A stretch of DNA of 35,494 nt from Willaertia magna (taxonomy: Eukaryota; Heterolobosea; Eutetramitea; Acrasida; Naegleriidae): positions 1 through 35,494 of the forward strand of contig CADWAF010000407.1 of NCBI GenBank assembly GCA_902984215.1, given 5' to 3'. Shown here one piece after another: positions 7,901 to 19,778 of the stretch; within the stretch, counting starts at the first letter, position 1, and every line of letters starts with the position of its first letter. The notes under the pieces were generated by a model. It was not told the origin of the DNA. It worked only from the letters and a program-made list of their open reading frames with translations, and searched no databases. Both the position numbers and the translations under genes were made by a program.

Positions 7901-10526
7901 TTACATTGAAGAGAACTCTCTATCATCATAAAATTGAGTTATTTTAGACTCAACTTTTGTGTGGTAGTTTTTAAAACTTGTCTTTCCGGAAGAGTTTTCT
8001 AAGGCAGCCCTTAATACTGGGAATAGTCTCTCAGAAATTGGGTCGTCTTGTTGGGAGAAGAAATCTATAGCACCCTCAAGCTCTTGGTCTGTAACTTCAG
8101 GTTTTTCGAAAACAGAAAAAGCTTTTTGGAATTCTTTTACCTTATTCTGTTTCTTTTTTGCCTCCAATTCATACAGCCACTAACAGAATAAGTTAAGAAA
8201 ATGAGATATTAAAACTTACTTCGTCATTTGCTACTTCAGCATAACCTACTAGAAGATAAGCAGTTTCAATAGTTCCTCGCCACATTATCCTGTCAACTGG
8301 TTCAGTAACAAATTTAAAGTTACTGTCTTTGTAAAGCGATTGTTCATCTACAATAATCATTTCCTCAATTCTTATTGAGTTTTTAAAATTTATGAATCTT
8401 TTACACTTTAACAGAGGCAATGAGGTAAATAAAGGAATACAGTAGCTAAATACTTACTTTTGAAGGCAGGTCGCCAAATGTTCCAAACTGTCTCTTGGAA
8501 TGATTTCCTATATTTCCTGCAAATATCGTATTGCTACAAATACTCATACAAGCATCTATGAAAGGTAATTTTTCTGTTGATAATACATGATTCATTCCAT
8601 CAATAGATCTCTTTAATTTAAGAGATGAATCCAACGCTTTAAACTTTCCAGTTTCCTGTTGTCCAGCCCAACAAATAATAAAAGTGTCACCATTTTGTAT
8701 TTGAAGAATACCGTTGCTTGTACTACTCGTAGATGAAATAATTGAATAAAGTCTAGTAAATATATTCATGATATCCTCAGGAGTGGAATAATTTTCACCA
8801 AAGTTGGAAAATCTAATCGTCAACATTGTACAACCAAGACATTCCAACCCAACCTGCAGTTTACTGCTAATTTTAAATTGTGTTTTCCCAGAATTTGCAA
8901 AGCTCTTAGGCCCACTATTAAAACTAAGCTTTCCACTCACACTCTTTGACAAACTTGCCCTTACCTCAACTTCTTCTTCCTCCATTACAGATTTAACCAA
9001 ATGTTCAGGTAAAAAGGATTTCCATTCTTTAAGTTGAGTAACCATGTTATTTAGACTTTTGTAAATAGTATTAATTTCGGATATAACTGAACTTCTTTCT
9101 TTAATTTCATCTAACTGCATGGTCTGAATATTAGTAAAATCATGAATTAGAACATACAATGGCTGGGTTATCAAGAAACCCGTAAAAAAGCCAGTTATCA
9201 ATATCAAAACAGAAATTCCAACAATTACTCCAACAGAGGCATAAGTCAATGAAAAAACTGATTGAAGCACGTCTCTTTCATTAAATAATAAATATATATT
9301 CCACTTCAATTCTTCAAAAACAAAGGGATATTTGCTTATAATAAACGACTTCCCTTTGCTATCAGAAAGGGTTACTGCCTGTCCAGCCAACATAGCCGTT
9401 TTAGAGTACATTGACATTATTTCACCAACGCCTCCCAAAACGACAGTATTGTTAAATACACTTGTCCTATTTGTCAATAAATCTACATTAAAGTTAGATC
9501 CCATAATATTCCCATTAGTCTCAGTAAGAAAAGCATAATATTCAATATCATTTAAGGTATTTTTCTTCATTATCGATTGTAAATCCACCAAGTTAAAATT
9601 AAATTTTCCAAATCCCATTCTTTTATTCGTTGTTTTGTTATATAGTACTTGTCCATAATAAAAGGTTGTTATTGGAGAAAAAGAAGAAACTGTCTTATAT
9701 ACTGAACTCCACAAAGAAGTATTTGTAGTCAAAGACATTTGGTACCAGTCTCTTGCCTCCACTGAATAATTTTTATCTCTAGTCTTTTCCACAAAATTTA
9801 TGCCATCATTCGTCTCATAATGTATTAAATCTTTTGAGTTATCGGTTTGAACTGAATACCTAAGATTCCAAACATAAGAGGCATTCATTTGGTACTGATA
9901 CCCAGCATAAACTGTACGGGTTGGAAAATTTCTTTTAATTATTAAGAAGTTATTAAAAAATCATAACCTTTCAAAAACTTACGCTCCCCTATCAAAGGCT
10001 ACAGAAATAATAGGTGAATAAAACTCTTTAATGATAGAATAGAGAGTAGATTTTGCTGTATTCATATTTATCTCACCATTTTCAGCCCCTCTTTTAATTA
10101 TTCCCATTACTCCTTTGGCTGTATTTAAATAGTTCTTTATATCTTCTACTATTCTTAAGCGTTGCAAATCCATTGAGCGTAAAACGAAATCATTGCTTGA
10201 TTTTGTTCCTAAACTGAAAGATACAGCCCAAACTGTTAAGGCTGCAACAATAGCTTGTATGAATATTACTAATACTAATACTGTTCTTATTGATAAACAA
10301 CAGAACAACAAAGAGCTAGGTGTTGCTGCCTTACTCTATTAAGGATGTTATAAGCAAACCTTATAAAAATTTACTTACTTCTACTTCGGGAGAGGGATTT
10401 CGAGGCGATACTACATTAGATGTAAATACAAAACTCTTTTCATTTGTAGGATTGATTGTTTTTGTTCTATCTAAATCACTAGCTGAGGGGATATAGTTAA
10501 GGTAGGGATGAACCTTGGTTACCATC
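7901..10526 (-). CDS. two-TM Cache-like sensor with degenerate class III cyclase domain
   Basis: Five exons: about 10379-10526, 9983-10335, 8458-9931, 8220-8405 and 7901-8179. Introns are 10336/7-10378, 9932-9982, 8406-8457 and 8180-8219. Order: TM1 (exon 2, LVLVIFIQAIVAALTVW); an extracellular region of about 270 residues with Cache-like features (FDRGA...VYAGYQYQ, KNYSVEARDWYQ); TM2 (GVIVGISVLILITGFFTGF); a HAMP-like linker; then a cyclase-homology domain. The domain keeps the fold (NGILQIQNGDTFIICWAG; FAGNIGNHSKRQFGTFGD) but the first metal Asp is absent (TIRFSNFGE in place of FxDIxGF), so catalysis is doubtful. The tail is charged and helical. Exon 1 has a one-base frame conflict after the ATG at 10524-10526, so the start is uncertain. 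Confidence 0.8.
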
Positions 10527-10882
10527 TTGTTTTATTTTATATAAATAATTTTGTTAATTTTGTCCAAAACTCAATTCCAAATTTGTTATTATTTATCTTA
10601 ATTGAGGTTTGTAAATATTTACAGTTGGCGTAATTTGACCTTGCTAACTGATTTGCTATAGTAATAGTCAATAGTTGAGCTCAATGTTCAACCACCGACC
10701 GTTGTTGACATTCTCCTATTGTTCTGCAACATTAATTTACGTCAATTAACAAACGAATGATAAACAGTTTTTTGAACTTTTTTTTTTTCTTTTGGTTGAG
10801 CGGGGAGATGCTGTTAATCCTAAAACTTTTCCGATAAATTTTAATTCAATTCGCTCTTCGCTCTAAGCAAAGTGAAAAAAGA
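10527..10882. promoter_or_regulatory. divergent intergenic region, cyclase-like gene / methionine synthase
   Basis: A 356-bp gap holding the 5' flanks of two divergent genes. It contains a long poly-T tract near 10780-10793 followed by a GC-richer patch GAGCGGGGAG. No RNA gene or clear core promoter motif recognised. Confidence 0.4.
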
Positions 10883-13800
10883 ATGTCAACACTTAGAGAA
10901 ACATTAGATGCTATCTTAAACGAAAGAATCATGATTATAGATGGGGCAATGGGTTGGTTTTTAACTTAATTTTTAATTTGTTTAACTTAATTTTTAATTT
11001 GTTTAACGTAGGTACCATGATTCAAAGGTATTCTCTACAAGAAGAAGATTTTAGAGGTAAATATTTTACTAGTAACTAATTATAAATTAAATTTTTTTTT
11101 ATTTAGGAGAGGAATTCAAAGACTGGAGTTGCGATTTAAAAGGAAACAATGATATGCTCTCTATAACAAGACCGGAAATTATTATTGAAATACATGAGAA
11201 ATATTTAGAAGCCGGAGCTGATATTATTGAAACAAACACCTTCTCATCAACCAAAATTTCTCAAGCCGATTATAATGCTCAAGAATTAGTATATAGATTA
11301 AACAAAGCTTCCGCTGAATGCGCTAGAAAAGCAGCAGATAAATATACTAAATTAAATCCTTCAAAACCAAGATTTGTTGCTGGAGCATTAGGTCCAACCA
11401 ACAAGACAGGTTCAATCTCACCTTCTACCGAAGATCCGGGATTTAGAAATATTACATTCGATGATTTAAGGGAAGCTTATTATGAACAAATTGAAGGTTT
11501 GGTTGATGGTGGTATTGATTTACTATTAATTGAAACTATTTTTGATACATTAAACGCAAAGGCAGCAGCTTTTGCTTGTATGGATTATTTAGAAAAACAT
11601 AAGAAACAAATTCCGATTTTAATTTCTGGTACAATCACCGATTTAGCTGGTAGAACATTGTCTGGACAAACACCTGAAGCATTTTACATTAGTTTAATGC
11701 ATTCCAACATGTTTTCTATTGGTTTAAATTGTGCTTTGGGTACAAAAGCAATGAAACCATATATTGCTGAATTATCAAATATTGCTGAATGTTATGTATC
11801 TGCATATCCTAACGCCGGGTTACCTGATGAAATGGGTCAATATCGTCAAACCCCAGAAGAAATGGCAGCTGAAGTGAAGGAATTTTTAGATGCAAAATAT
11901 GTTAATATAATTGGTGGTTGTTGTGGTACAACACCAAGTCACATTCGTGCATTAGCTGAATTAGCTGCAAAATATAAACCACCACATCTTAGAGAAAAAC
12001 AACCAATTTCACACACCATGAAATTATCTGGTTTAGAACCAATGATTTATACAAAAGAATCAAACTTTATTAATATTGGTGAAAGATGTAATGTTGCTGG
12101 AAGTATTCGTTTTAAGAAATTGGTTTTAGAAAATAAATTTGAAGATGCATTAGCAATTGCTAGAGCTCAAGTTGAAGCTGGTGCTCAAGTTATTGACGTA
12201 AACTTTGATGAAGGTTTATTAGATGCTAAGAGTTCAATGAGAAAGTTCTTAAATTTAATTATGAGCGAACCAGAAATTGCTAAAATACCAATTATGGTTG
12301 ACTCATCTAAATTTGAAGTTGTTGAACAAGGTTTGAAATGTATTCAAGGTAAAGGTATTGTAAACTCTATCAGTTTAAAGGAAGGAGAAGCAGATTTCAT
12401 TGAAAAAGCAAGAACAGTACTTAAGTATGGTGCTGCTGTAGTTGTCATGGCTTTTGATGAACAAGGTCAAGCAACTGATGAACAAAGAAAGGTTGACATT
12501 TGTACTAGAGCATATAGAATTCTAGTTGACCAAGTTGGATTCAGACCTGAAGATATTATCTTTGATCCAAATATTCTTACTATTGCAACAGGTCTCGAAG
12601 AACACAACAATTATGCTGTTGAGTTCATTAATGCCACTAAAAGAATTAAGGAAACTTTACCTTATGCAAAAGTGACAGGTGGTGTCTCTAACTTATCTTT
12701 TTCATTCCGTGGTTTAAATGCTATCCGTGAATCCATGCACAGCGTATTTTTATATCATGCAATTAAGGCTGGAATGGATATGGGTATTGTAAATGCTGGT
12801 GCTTTACCAATTTATGATGAAATTGAACCAAAGATTTTAGAATTAGAAGAAGCAGCTATCCTTAACAAGGGAGCTGATGCAACTGAAAACTTATTAGCAT
12901 TTGCTCAAGAATTAAGAGAAAAACAAACAAGTGGTCAAAATGTTGATGGACCAAAACAAAAAGAAGTTTTACAATGGAGAGAAGCTTCAGTTGAAGAAAG
13001 ATTGAAACACGCTTTAATTAAGGGTATTGTAGATTTTATTGATGAAGATACTGAAGAAGCAAGACAAGTCTTACAAGTACCATTAAAAGTTATAGAAGGA
13101 CCTCTAATGGCTGGTATGAATGTCGTTGGTGATTTATTTGGTGCTGGTAAAATGTTTTTACCTCAAGTTATTAAAAGTGCTCGTGTTATGAAGAAGGCTG
13201 TTAAATATTTAATACCTTTCATGGAAAAAGATAGACAAGAAAAGATACAAAGAGGTGAATCTGCATCTTCACATAATGGTAAAGTTTTATTGGCTACTGT
13301 TAAAGGTGATGTACACGACATCGGTAAAAACATTGTTGGAATTGTCTTAGCTTGTAACAATTACGAAGTTATTGATCTTGGTGTCATGATACCTGCTGAC
13401 CAAATTATAAAGAATGCAATTGAAAAGCAAGTTGACGTAATTGGTCTATCTGGTTTAATTACACCTTCTTTAGATGAAATGGTCCACGTAGCAAAAGAAA
13501 TGCAAAAGGCTGGTTTACAAATTCCATTATTAATTGGTGGTGCAACCACCTCAAGAACTCATACTGCTGTTAAGATATGTCCTCAATATGAACATCCAGT
13601 TGTTCACGTTTTGGATGCTTCAAGAAGTGTTGTTGTTGTTTCTAATTTAATTAAGGAAAATACTCGTGATGAATATATGGAAGAAATCAATGAATTATAT
13701 GAAGATTTAAGAACTGAACATTATGATTCTTTACATGAAAGAAAGTTTATCTCCATTAAAGATGCAAGATTAAGAAGATTAGAAATAGATTGGTCTAAAC

Positions 13801-14759
13801 AACCACCAGTCAAAGAACCATCATTCCTAGGTGAAAAAGTATTAAATGATTTCCCACTTGACAAATTAGTTTCACATATTGATTGGACACCATTCTTCTC
13901 TGTATGGCAAATTAAAGGTAAATATCCACACAGAGGATATCCAAAGATCTTTAACGATCCAGAAGTTGGTGAAGAAGCAAAGAAACTTTATGAAAATGCA
14001 ACAAAGATGTTAAAGGATGTAATTGAAAATAAGAAACTAGTTGCAAGAGGTGTTGTTGGATTCTATCCAGCTAATACTGATGAAACATTAGATGATATAG
14101 AGATTTATGATCCTACATGTCCAGAACAAAAGAAATCTATTGGTAAATTCCATGGATTACGTCAACAAGCAGAAAAAGAAAATCGTGATGAACCATATAT
14201 TTGTATGTCAGATTTCATTATACCGAAATCTTCTGGAAAGACAGATTATATTGGTCAATTTGCTGTATCAATCTTTGGTGCAGAAGAATTATCAAAGAAG
14301 TATTTAGAAGAAGATGATGATTATTCTTCTATTATGATTAAGGCATTAGCAGATAGATTGGCAGAAGCATTTGCTGAACTTTTACACGAAATTGTAAGAA
14401 AAGATTATTGGGCATATGCACCAGAAGAACAATTAGAAACTGAAGATTTACTTAAAGTTAAATATCAAGGTATTAGACCTGCTCCTGGTTATCCTTCTCA
14501 ACCTGATCACACTGAAAAAGAAACCATGTGGAGAATTGCAAATATTGAGGAGAGAACTGGAATTAAATTAATTCAAGATAGTTTGGCAATGTGGCCTCCT
14601 TCCTCTGTTTCTGGTTTATACTTTGCTCATCCTGAAGCAAAATACTTTGCAGTTGGTAAAATAAACAAGGATCAAGTGCAAGATTATATGAGCAGAAAAG
14701 AATGGACTGATTTGGAATATGCTGAAAAGAGATTGGGTTCTATTCTTGGATATCAATAA
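10883..14759 (+). CDS. MTR: methionine synthase, cobalamin-dependent
   Basis: Three exons (10883-10952, 11012-11056, 11107-14759) encode 1255 residues, full length for MetH. It transfers a methyl group from methyl-tetrahydrofolate to homocysteine through cobalamin. The homocysteine domain has C310-C311 in [11 protein letters not shown] and an upstream GLNCALG as zinc ligands. A pterin-binding domain follows ([11 protein letters not shown]). The B12 domain carries DVHDIG, with H775 as the axial ligand, then [10 protein letters not shown]. The C-terminal SAM reactivation domain has [15 protein letters not shown]. Intron 1 (10953-11011) splits Gly of DGAMG-T; intron 2 is 11057-11106. All key residues are present, so the enzyme should be active. 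Confidence 0.97.
10960..11006 (+). repeat. tandem duplication of 21 bp inside MetH intron 1
   Basis: Two adjacent copies of the unit AACTTAATTTTTAATTTGTTT, followed by AACGTAG, which forms the intron's 3' end. Without one copy the intron would be about 38 nt, near the lower limit for introns in this window. The duplication leaves splicing signals intact. Confidence 0.85.
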
Positions 14760-14839
14760 ACAAATTGTATAATTTAATGAAATTAAAATAATTAAAAATA
14801 TTTTTGAGGAACTTGTTGTTTGTAAAAGATTATTTACAT

Positions 14840-14871
14840 ACTAGTTTACAAAACTCAGATTGTAAACTAGT
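14840..14871. repeat. 11-bp inverted repeat at the 3' end of the LINE relic
   Basis: Arms 14840-14850 (ACTAGTTTACA) and 14861-14871 are perfect reverse complements around a 10-nt loop. The right arm abuts the first in-frame TGA (14871-14873) of the minus-strand ORF2. It could be a retrotransposon 3' UTR stem-loop of the kind bound by the element's reverse transcriptase. It could instead be a 3' processing hairpin for methionine synthase, which ends about 80 bp to the left. Confidence 0.8.
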
Positions 14872-17800
14872 CACAACGGTTCTATTTTGTACAAAAATTT
14901 AATTATTTATTGCTAGTTCCCTTGGGAATGATTAGGTTTTCTGAGAAGTTTATAGCATTTAGCTATCAGTAGGGCTAATGTAGTTTGCAGTTCCACTATA
15001 TATTTTTTGTAATTATGGACTTTCCTTAAGAATATATCTTCCTTGTTTATAATTCCTTTATAATTCAATATTATTTGGTTATGAAATATCGCATTATTAT
15101 ATTTGGTGATAATTAGGTTTTTGCTTGTGAGTCTTTTAATGTTGTCAATAGCCCAGTTTCTTTCTTTAATAGTGTTAGGACATTTTGTCATAAGATGGCA
15201 AAGATTAAGCTCTTTTTTACATGTATTACATTTTCTATCTTGGTTTGTGATTGGTAAGTAATGGCAATTGTTAGTATTTCTTTAAAGTTGTGCTTTAGTT
15301 GTGGTTGAGAGTTTTTCTTTCATAAATCTAAATATTAAGTATTTGTCTATTATGTTAAATCCTCTTCTGTTTAATCTCTGTATTGAGGTTTCTTTTTTAT
15401 GGTTTTCTTTTTTTATTTCTTTGTAGTCGAATTCTAATATTCTAATTTTTTAATCGAAGATGATGATATTTTTCTTATTTTGGAAGATTAAATGGTTACA
15501 ATTGAATAGTCTTTGTATTTCAAATAATTCTGTTTTTTTTTCTGCTTCTTTAGCCTATTTGTCAACTTGATTATTTAGTAAGTTGTTACTGTGTGCTTTA
15601 ATTTTCTTGATTTTGAGTGTTTAATTATTGTCTTTAAGGGTTTTTGAAATTTCTTTTTTAAAACACATGAAATTTCCTACATAGTCTTCATTTTCTATAA
15701 TTTTATATACAATATTACTGTTAGTGAATAGTTCAAGATTGGCACTTTTTAGTGATAGTTTAATTGCAAATAAGATGGCTAATAATTCTGCCACATTATT
15801 AGAATAACATTCGTTAATCTTAAAGATATGTTTTGAAGAACTGTTCTTTGAATTGATAAAGAAGATATATCTTATGTGTTTCTCGGTTTTCGATCCATCT
15901 ATATAGATGGTAGGTAATCTTTCTTCTGAGTTTATGTATTTTATAAGAGTTAAATTTTTCTGTCGATTTTTCTATTTTATTTATGTTGTATGTATCTATT
16001 GTGTTCCAGAAGTTTTCGCAGATATCTAAGTTTTGTGTTTTCTTGTGGTTTTTAGACAGGCTTAGATTTTTGCTTATTAAGTCTGTAGTTATTTATAATT
16101 TAACATATATTCTTTTTCTAATTTCTTTATCAATTTTCTCTAAATAATTATCACTAATTACGTTGCCTCTTGTAAGGTGGATAAAATTTGAGATAAATTC
16201 GTTTGTGTTATATTTTTATAGTTTTTAATATCTATTATCTTATTTGATATGTAATTGAGGCTTTGTTTAATAATATTGATTCTTTTAGAAATTCAGCTTT
16301 CAGTAGATTATTTTTTTTAAAATAATTTCCCAGTATTCTTTTATCATTCATTACTAAGATCAATTTATCTTAGATTCTAGAATTTAATAACTCCTTATAT
16401 TTTCCATAAATTAAGCACTTAAATTTTTCAACATTAATGTTTAATTTAATTTTATTCATCTATTTGTTTAAATTTTTGAGGCGTTTGTTAAAATTTGTTA
16501 ATACAACCTATAATGTAAAGATTATCAGCAAAGTTTATGATTTCAATAGATTCAAGGTTTGTATTGTAAAAGTCAACTAAGATTCGCTAGTTTTATATTG
16601 CTTTGTCTATTATTATTTGAGTGATATAGTCGTAGATTAATGAAGCAAATGGGCAATCTTGTGGGATGTCTCTAGTTTTTGTTATAATTCTTTTTAGTTT
16701 GTGTTTAATTTTTAGTTTTAAATTATGGTTTTAGTAAGTGTTACTAATGAATTCTATTAATTTGTTTGAGAATTTACAATGTAACATTTCTATTTTAATA
16801 AGTTCATTATCTATATAGTTATAAGTACTTTTAATGTCAAAATTCACAATTATTAAGTTTTTACTATTTATTTTAATTAATCTTTTAATTGTATATATTT
16901 GATTCATAACCTCTCTTTTTGGCAAAAACGTTTATTGTTAAATATTAAGGTTTTCTTTAACCCAAATCTTCAATTTGTTCATAATTATGTTAAATAAAAT
17001 TCTATCACTCAAGTTCATTATTGTTATTAGTCTTAAGTCTTTTGCAGTAGTGACAATTTCTTTTTTAAGGATTAACTTAACCCATTTTTGTTTAAATTTT
17101 CGTAGAATATTCCCTTCACCTATGAGTTTATTATAATATTTCATAAGTTTAGATAATATTTTTTCATCCATTTTATTGAATATCTCAAATAAAATACTGT
17201 CAATTCTAATTAACTTTGATTTCATTTTGTTTATGCTATTTTTTATTTCTTTTGTTGTAATTAAATTCTATTCAAGTCTTTTCTTAATTGTTGATGAAGG
17301 TTCTTTTAATTTAATACTTTTGTCGTCTTTTTTGAATTTGTTTGTAAAGAAATTAATTATTTCGTGTTTTCTCATTACTTTTAAAATATTATTCCAGTTG
17401 GTGTTGTTTGAATTGATAATATAATTAAATTTATACATTAATCCTGACTTTAGGTCATTAAGTTTTTCTATAAATTTGTTTTTCCTCTTGGCATATTCTT
17501 TTCTAATCAGGTTTTTTAATTTATTATTTTTTAAATATAATTTTTTAATAGTACTAAGTTGTTTGTATCCTTGATAATTGTTTTAAAGTCAAATATTTTT
17601 TTTTAAGATTTTTGATTTTAAAGTTAGCATTAGTAATATTTTTTGCGAATAAGTAATATTTTTAATTCTTTTCTTTAATGTTTTCTAAAATTAAATTAAA
17701 AAATTTCGTAAAATCTTTATTTCAATTTTCAAACATAGTATTGAGTTTTTCTTTTTTTGGTAGATTTTTTTTGATAAAAACTTTCCATAATTAATTTTCA

Positions 17801-19778
17801 TTTATACATAATTTAAAACCAACCAAATTGTGTTCATTATTCGTTATTGTTGTAGGTTTTAGCTCTTTAATTTAAAATTATAACATGGTCTAAATATTTA
17901 AGAATTGTTTTATTAGCATCAAATTTGTTTTTTTGTAATTTGTTGTATGTTGGTGTGGAATTGTTTAATATAGTAAGATTAAATTAATCAATAATTTGTC
18001 TTCAAATTTTAGCCTTATTTCTATCAATATTATTAGAATCACAATTGAAATTTCTCATTAAAACTGTAGGTTAATTTCCTATACAAAGTAGAGTATTTCT
18101 TAATTTTTCTATTATCTCTTCTTCTTCCTTATCCATTTAATCACCTAAACAATTATACAAATTAATTAAGTTAATTCCTTGACCTCTAAGATTAAAAATT
18201 AAATATTAAAAGCATCTTTTGACAAGTTGAATATTAATAAAAAATTTCTTTATATTAGCTATGTCTTTTGTAATGAATGATTGGTTTTCATTAAAATTTA
18301 AGAAAACGAATTTTTTGAATTTAAAAAATATTTTAAAAACAGTTTTAATTTTATTGAATTCATTAAAGTGGATATCATTGATTGTGAGAATATCTAAATT
18401 ATTAGATTCTATTATGTTTAAGATATTTTTTAGCTTAGTAGTATCTTTTAAGACTAATGAAATTAACTCATTTAGATTATAAGTTGTAACTTTAAGTATT
18501 GATATTATTTTGATTATTGTTTATACTTTTATCTTTTTTTTCGTCTTTATCATTATAAACTCTATAGTCTGCTGGGTCAAAGTTAAATTAGTTAAATAGA
18601 ATAATAATTATGCTTTTTATTCCATCTTTAACTAAACCAATTCTTTCATCAAAGCTGTTAAGTTTATTTTTAATTAATTTAATGTCTTTCTTTAAACTTT
18701 CAATTTTACCTTCTTGTTATTGAAGTTTTCTTTTTGTAATTTTATTGCTAGTGTTAGAAAAATTGTATATTGTGCTTACTAGTTTTGCTTTAAGTTTTTC
18801 AACTCTTAATCTAAATTTATTTTTCATATGTTTAAATTTTTTAGTCTTTGCCTTGAAATTATCATTAAAGTTATTTTTATATTGATAGTTTTTATCAATT
18901 AGGTTTCTTATTTTATTATTACTTAAGCATATATATTGTACTTTATAAAACATATTTTTATTATTGTATCTAGATTTTTCTTTAATAAGTTTGTATTTAT
19001 ATTCTTCAAATAAGATTCCAGCTTTCTGAGTAAAAAGTTACTAAAAATAATATTTGATACATATTAATATTTTTATTAGCTAATACAGAGTATATTTTAT
19101 ATACTATAAAATCTTTCTTTTTTAATTGTTCACCAAATTAGTTATTTGTATATTCTATTTTTAACTTAAATAATCTAGTTTTATAATTGTTGGATAAATC
19201 AATTGATTAGATGACTTGTTGGTTGTTATTATATAATTCTTTAAAGATAATCTTAATTTTTAAGTAGATTTCATCAATGTCGTTTGATTCAAATTGTAAA
19301 TTCTTTAAAGAACTTTCAAAATTAATTTTAGTAACAAAATATTAAGTGGTAGTACCTTTTCTTGATGTATTCTTATTCAATAATTTCATTACATATGTTC
19401 TATCTTTTTCAGTATTACAGAGAATTTAGATAAGATTAAGTTTAAGCTTAGGCTTATAAATTTTACTAGTTTTAGATTTAGGAACTAAGTTTATAATGTA
19501 ATTATAAAATATATCGCTAATAGTATCTTTGGTAATAATAGTTATCCTAAATAAGTAATCTTTGTTATTTTTCTTTGTGTTATTATTTTTATTACTATTA
19601 TTGTAGTCTCTTATTCTTTTATTAGATATGTTACCTATTTTGTTGAATCTAATTTGTTCAGTTAAATTAATTAGATTATTCTAACTGTTTTCTTCTTGTT
19701 TAATTTTTTTGTTTGGTTGTTTTTGGTATTTTTAGTATAGGTATTAGTGTTAAAAGCTAGAGGTGGGGAAGAGTTCAT
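14871..19778 (-). pseudogene. LINE ORF2 relic: endonuclease, reverse transcriptase, RNase H, CCHC
   Basis: Reading 19778 down to the TGA at 14871-14873 gives about 1,600 codons along one path with roughly eight frame changes. An N-terminal region with a possible RNA-binding fold (LFRITIITKDTISD) and a basic coiled coil (18953-18717) comes first. The endonuclease follows at about 18510-17800 (ILKVTTYNLN, NFNCDSNNIDR, YLDHVIILN, NEHNLVGF). RT spans about 17270-16500: motif A VNFDIKSTYNYID, motif B RDIPQDCPFASLIYDY, motif C INFADN at 16521-16535. RNase H is at about 15905-15540: YIDGSKTEKH, NNVAELLAILFAIK, ELFTNSN, KAHSNNLLNNQVDK. The zinc knuckle KCNTCKKELNLCHLMTKC is at 15180-15233. Active-site Asp to Asn changes in RT (FADN) and RNase H (TNS), plus about 30 stops, show it is non-functional. 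Confidence 0.85.

Noticed and set aside
17176..17424. Plus-strand Phe/Ile-rich open frame of 82 codons resembling a membrane peptide
   Set aside because: Antisense of the RT region (Lys/Asn-rich on the minus strand); hydrophobicity is an artefact of complementing AAA/AAT codons.
18261..18482. Plus-strand open frame of 73 codons in the gene-free region
   Set aside because: It is the antisense shadow of the LINE endonuclease; the minus strand over the same bases gives recognisable endonuclease motifs.
14871..19778. A host-wide alternative genetic code with TAA/TAG as Gln
   Set aside because: Actin, IleRS, methionine synthase, the kinase and others end in single TAA codons exactly where the families end, and none has internal TAA/TAG. 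The stops are confined to the retroelement.
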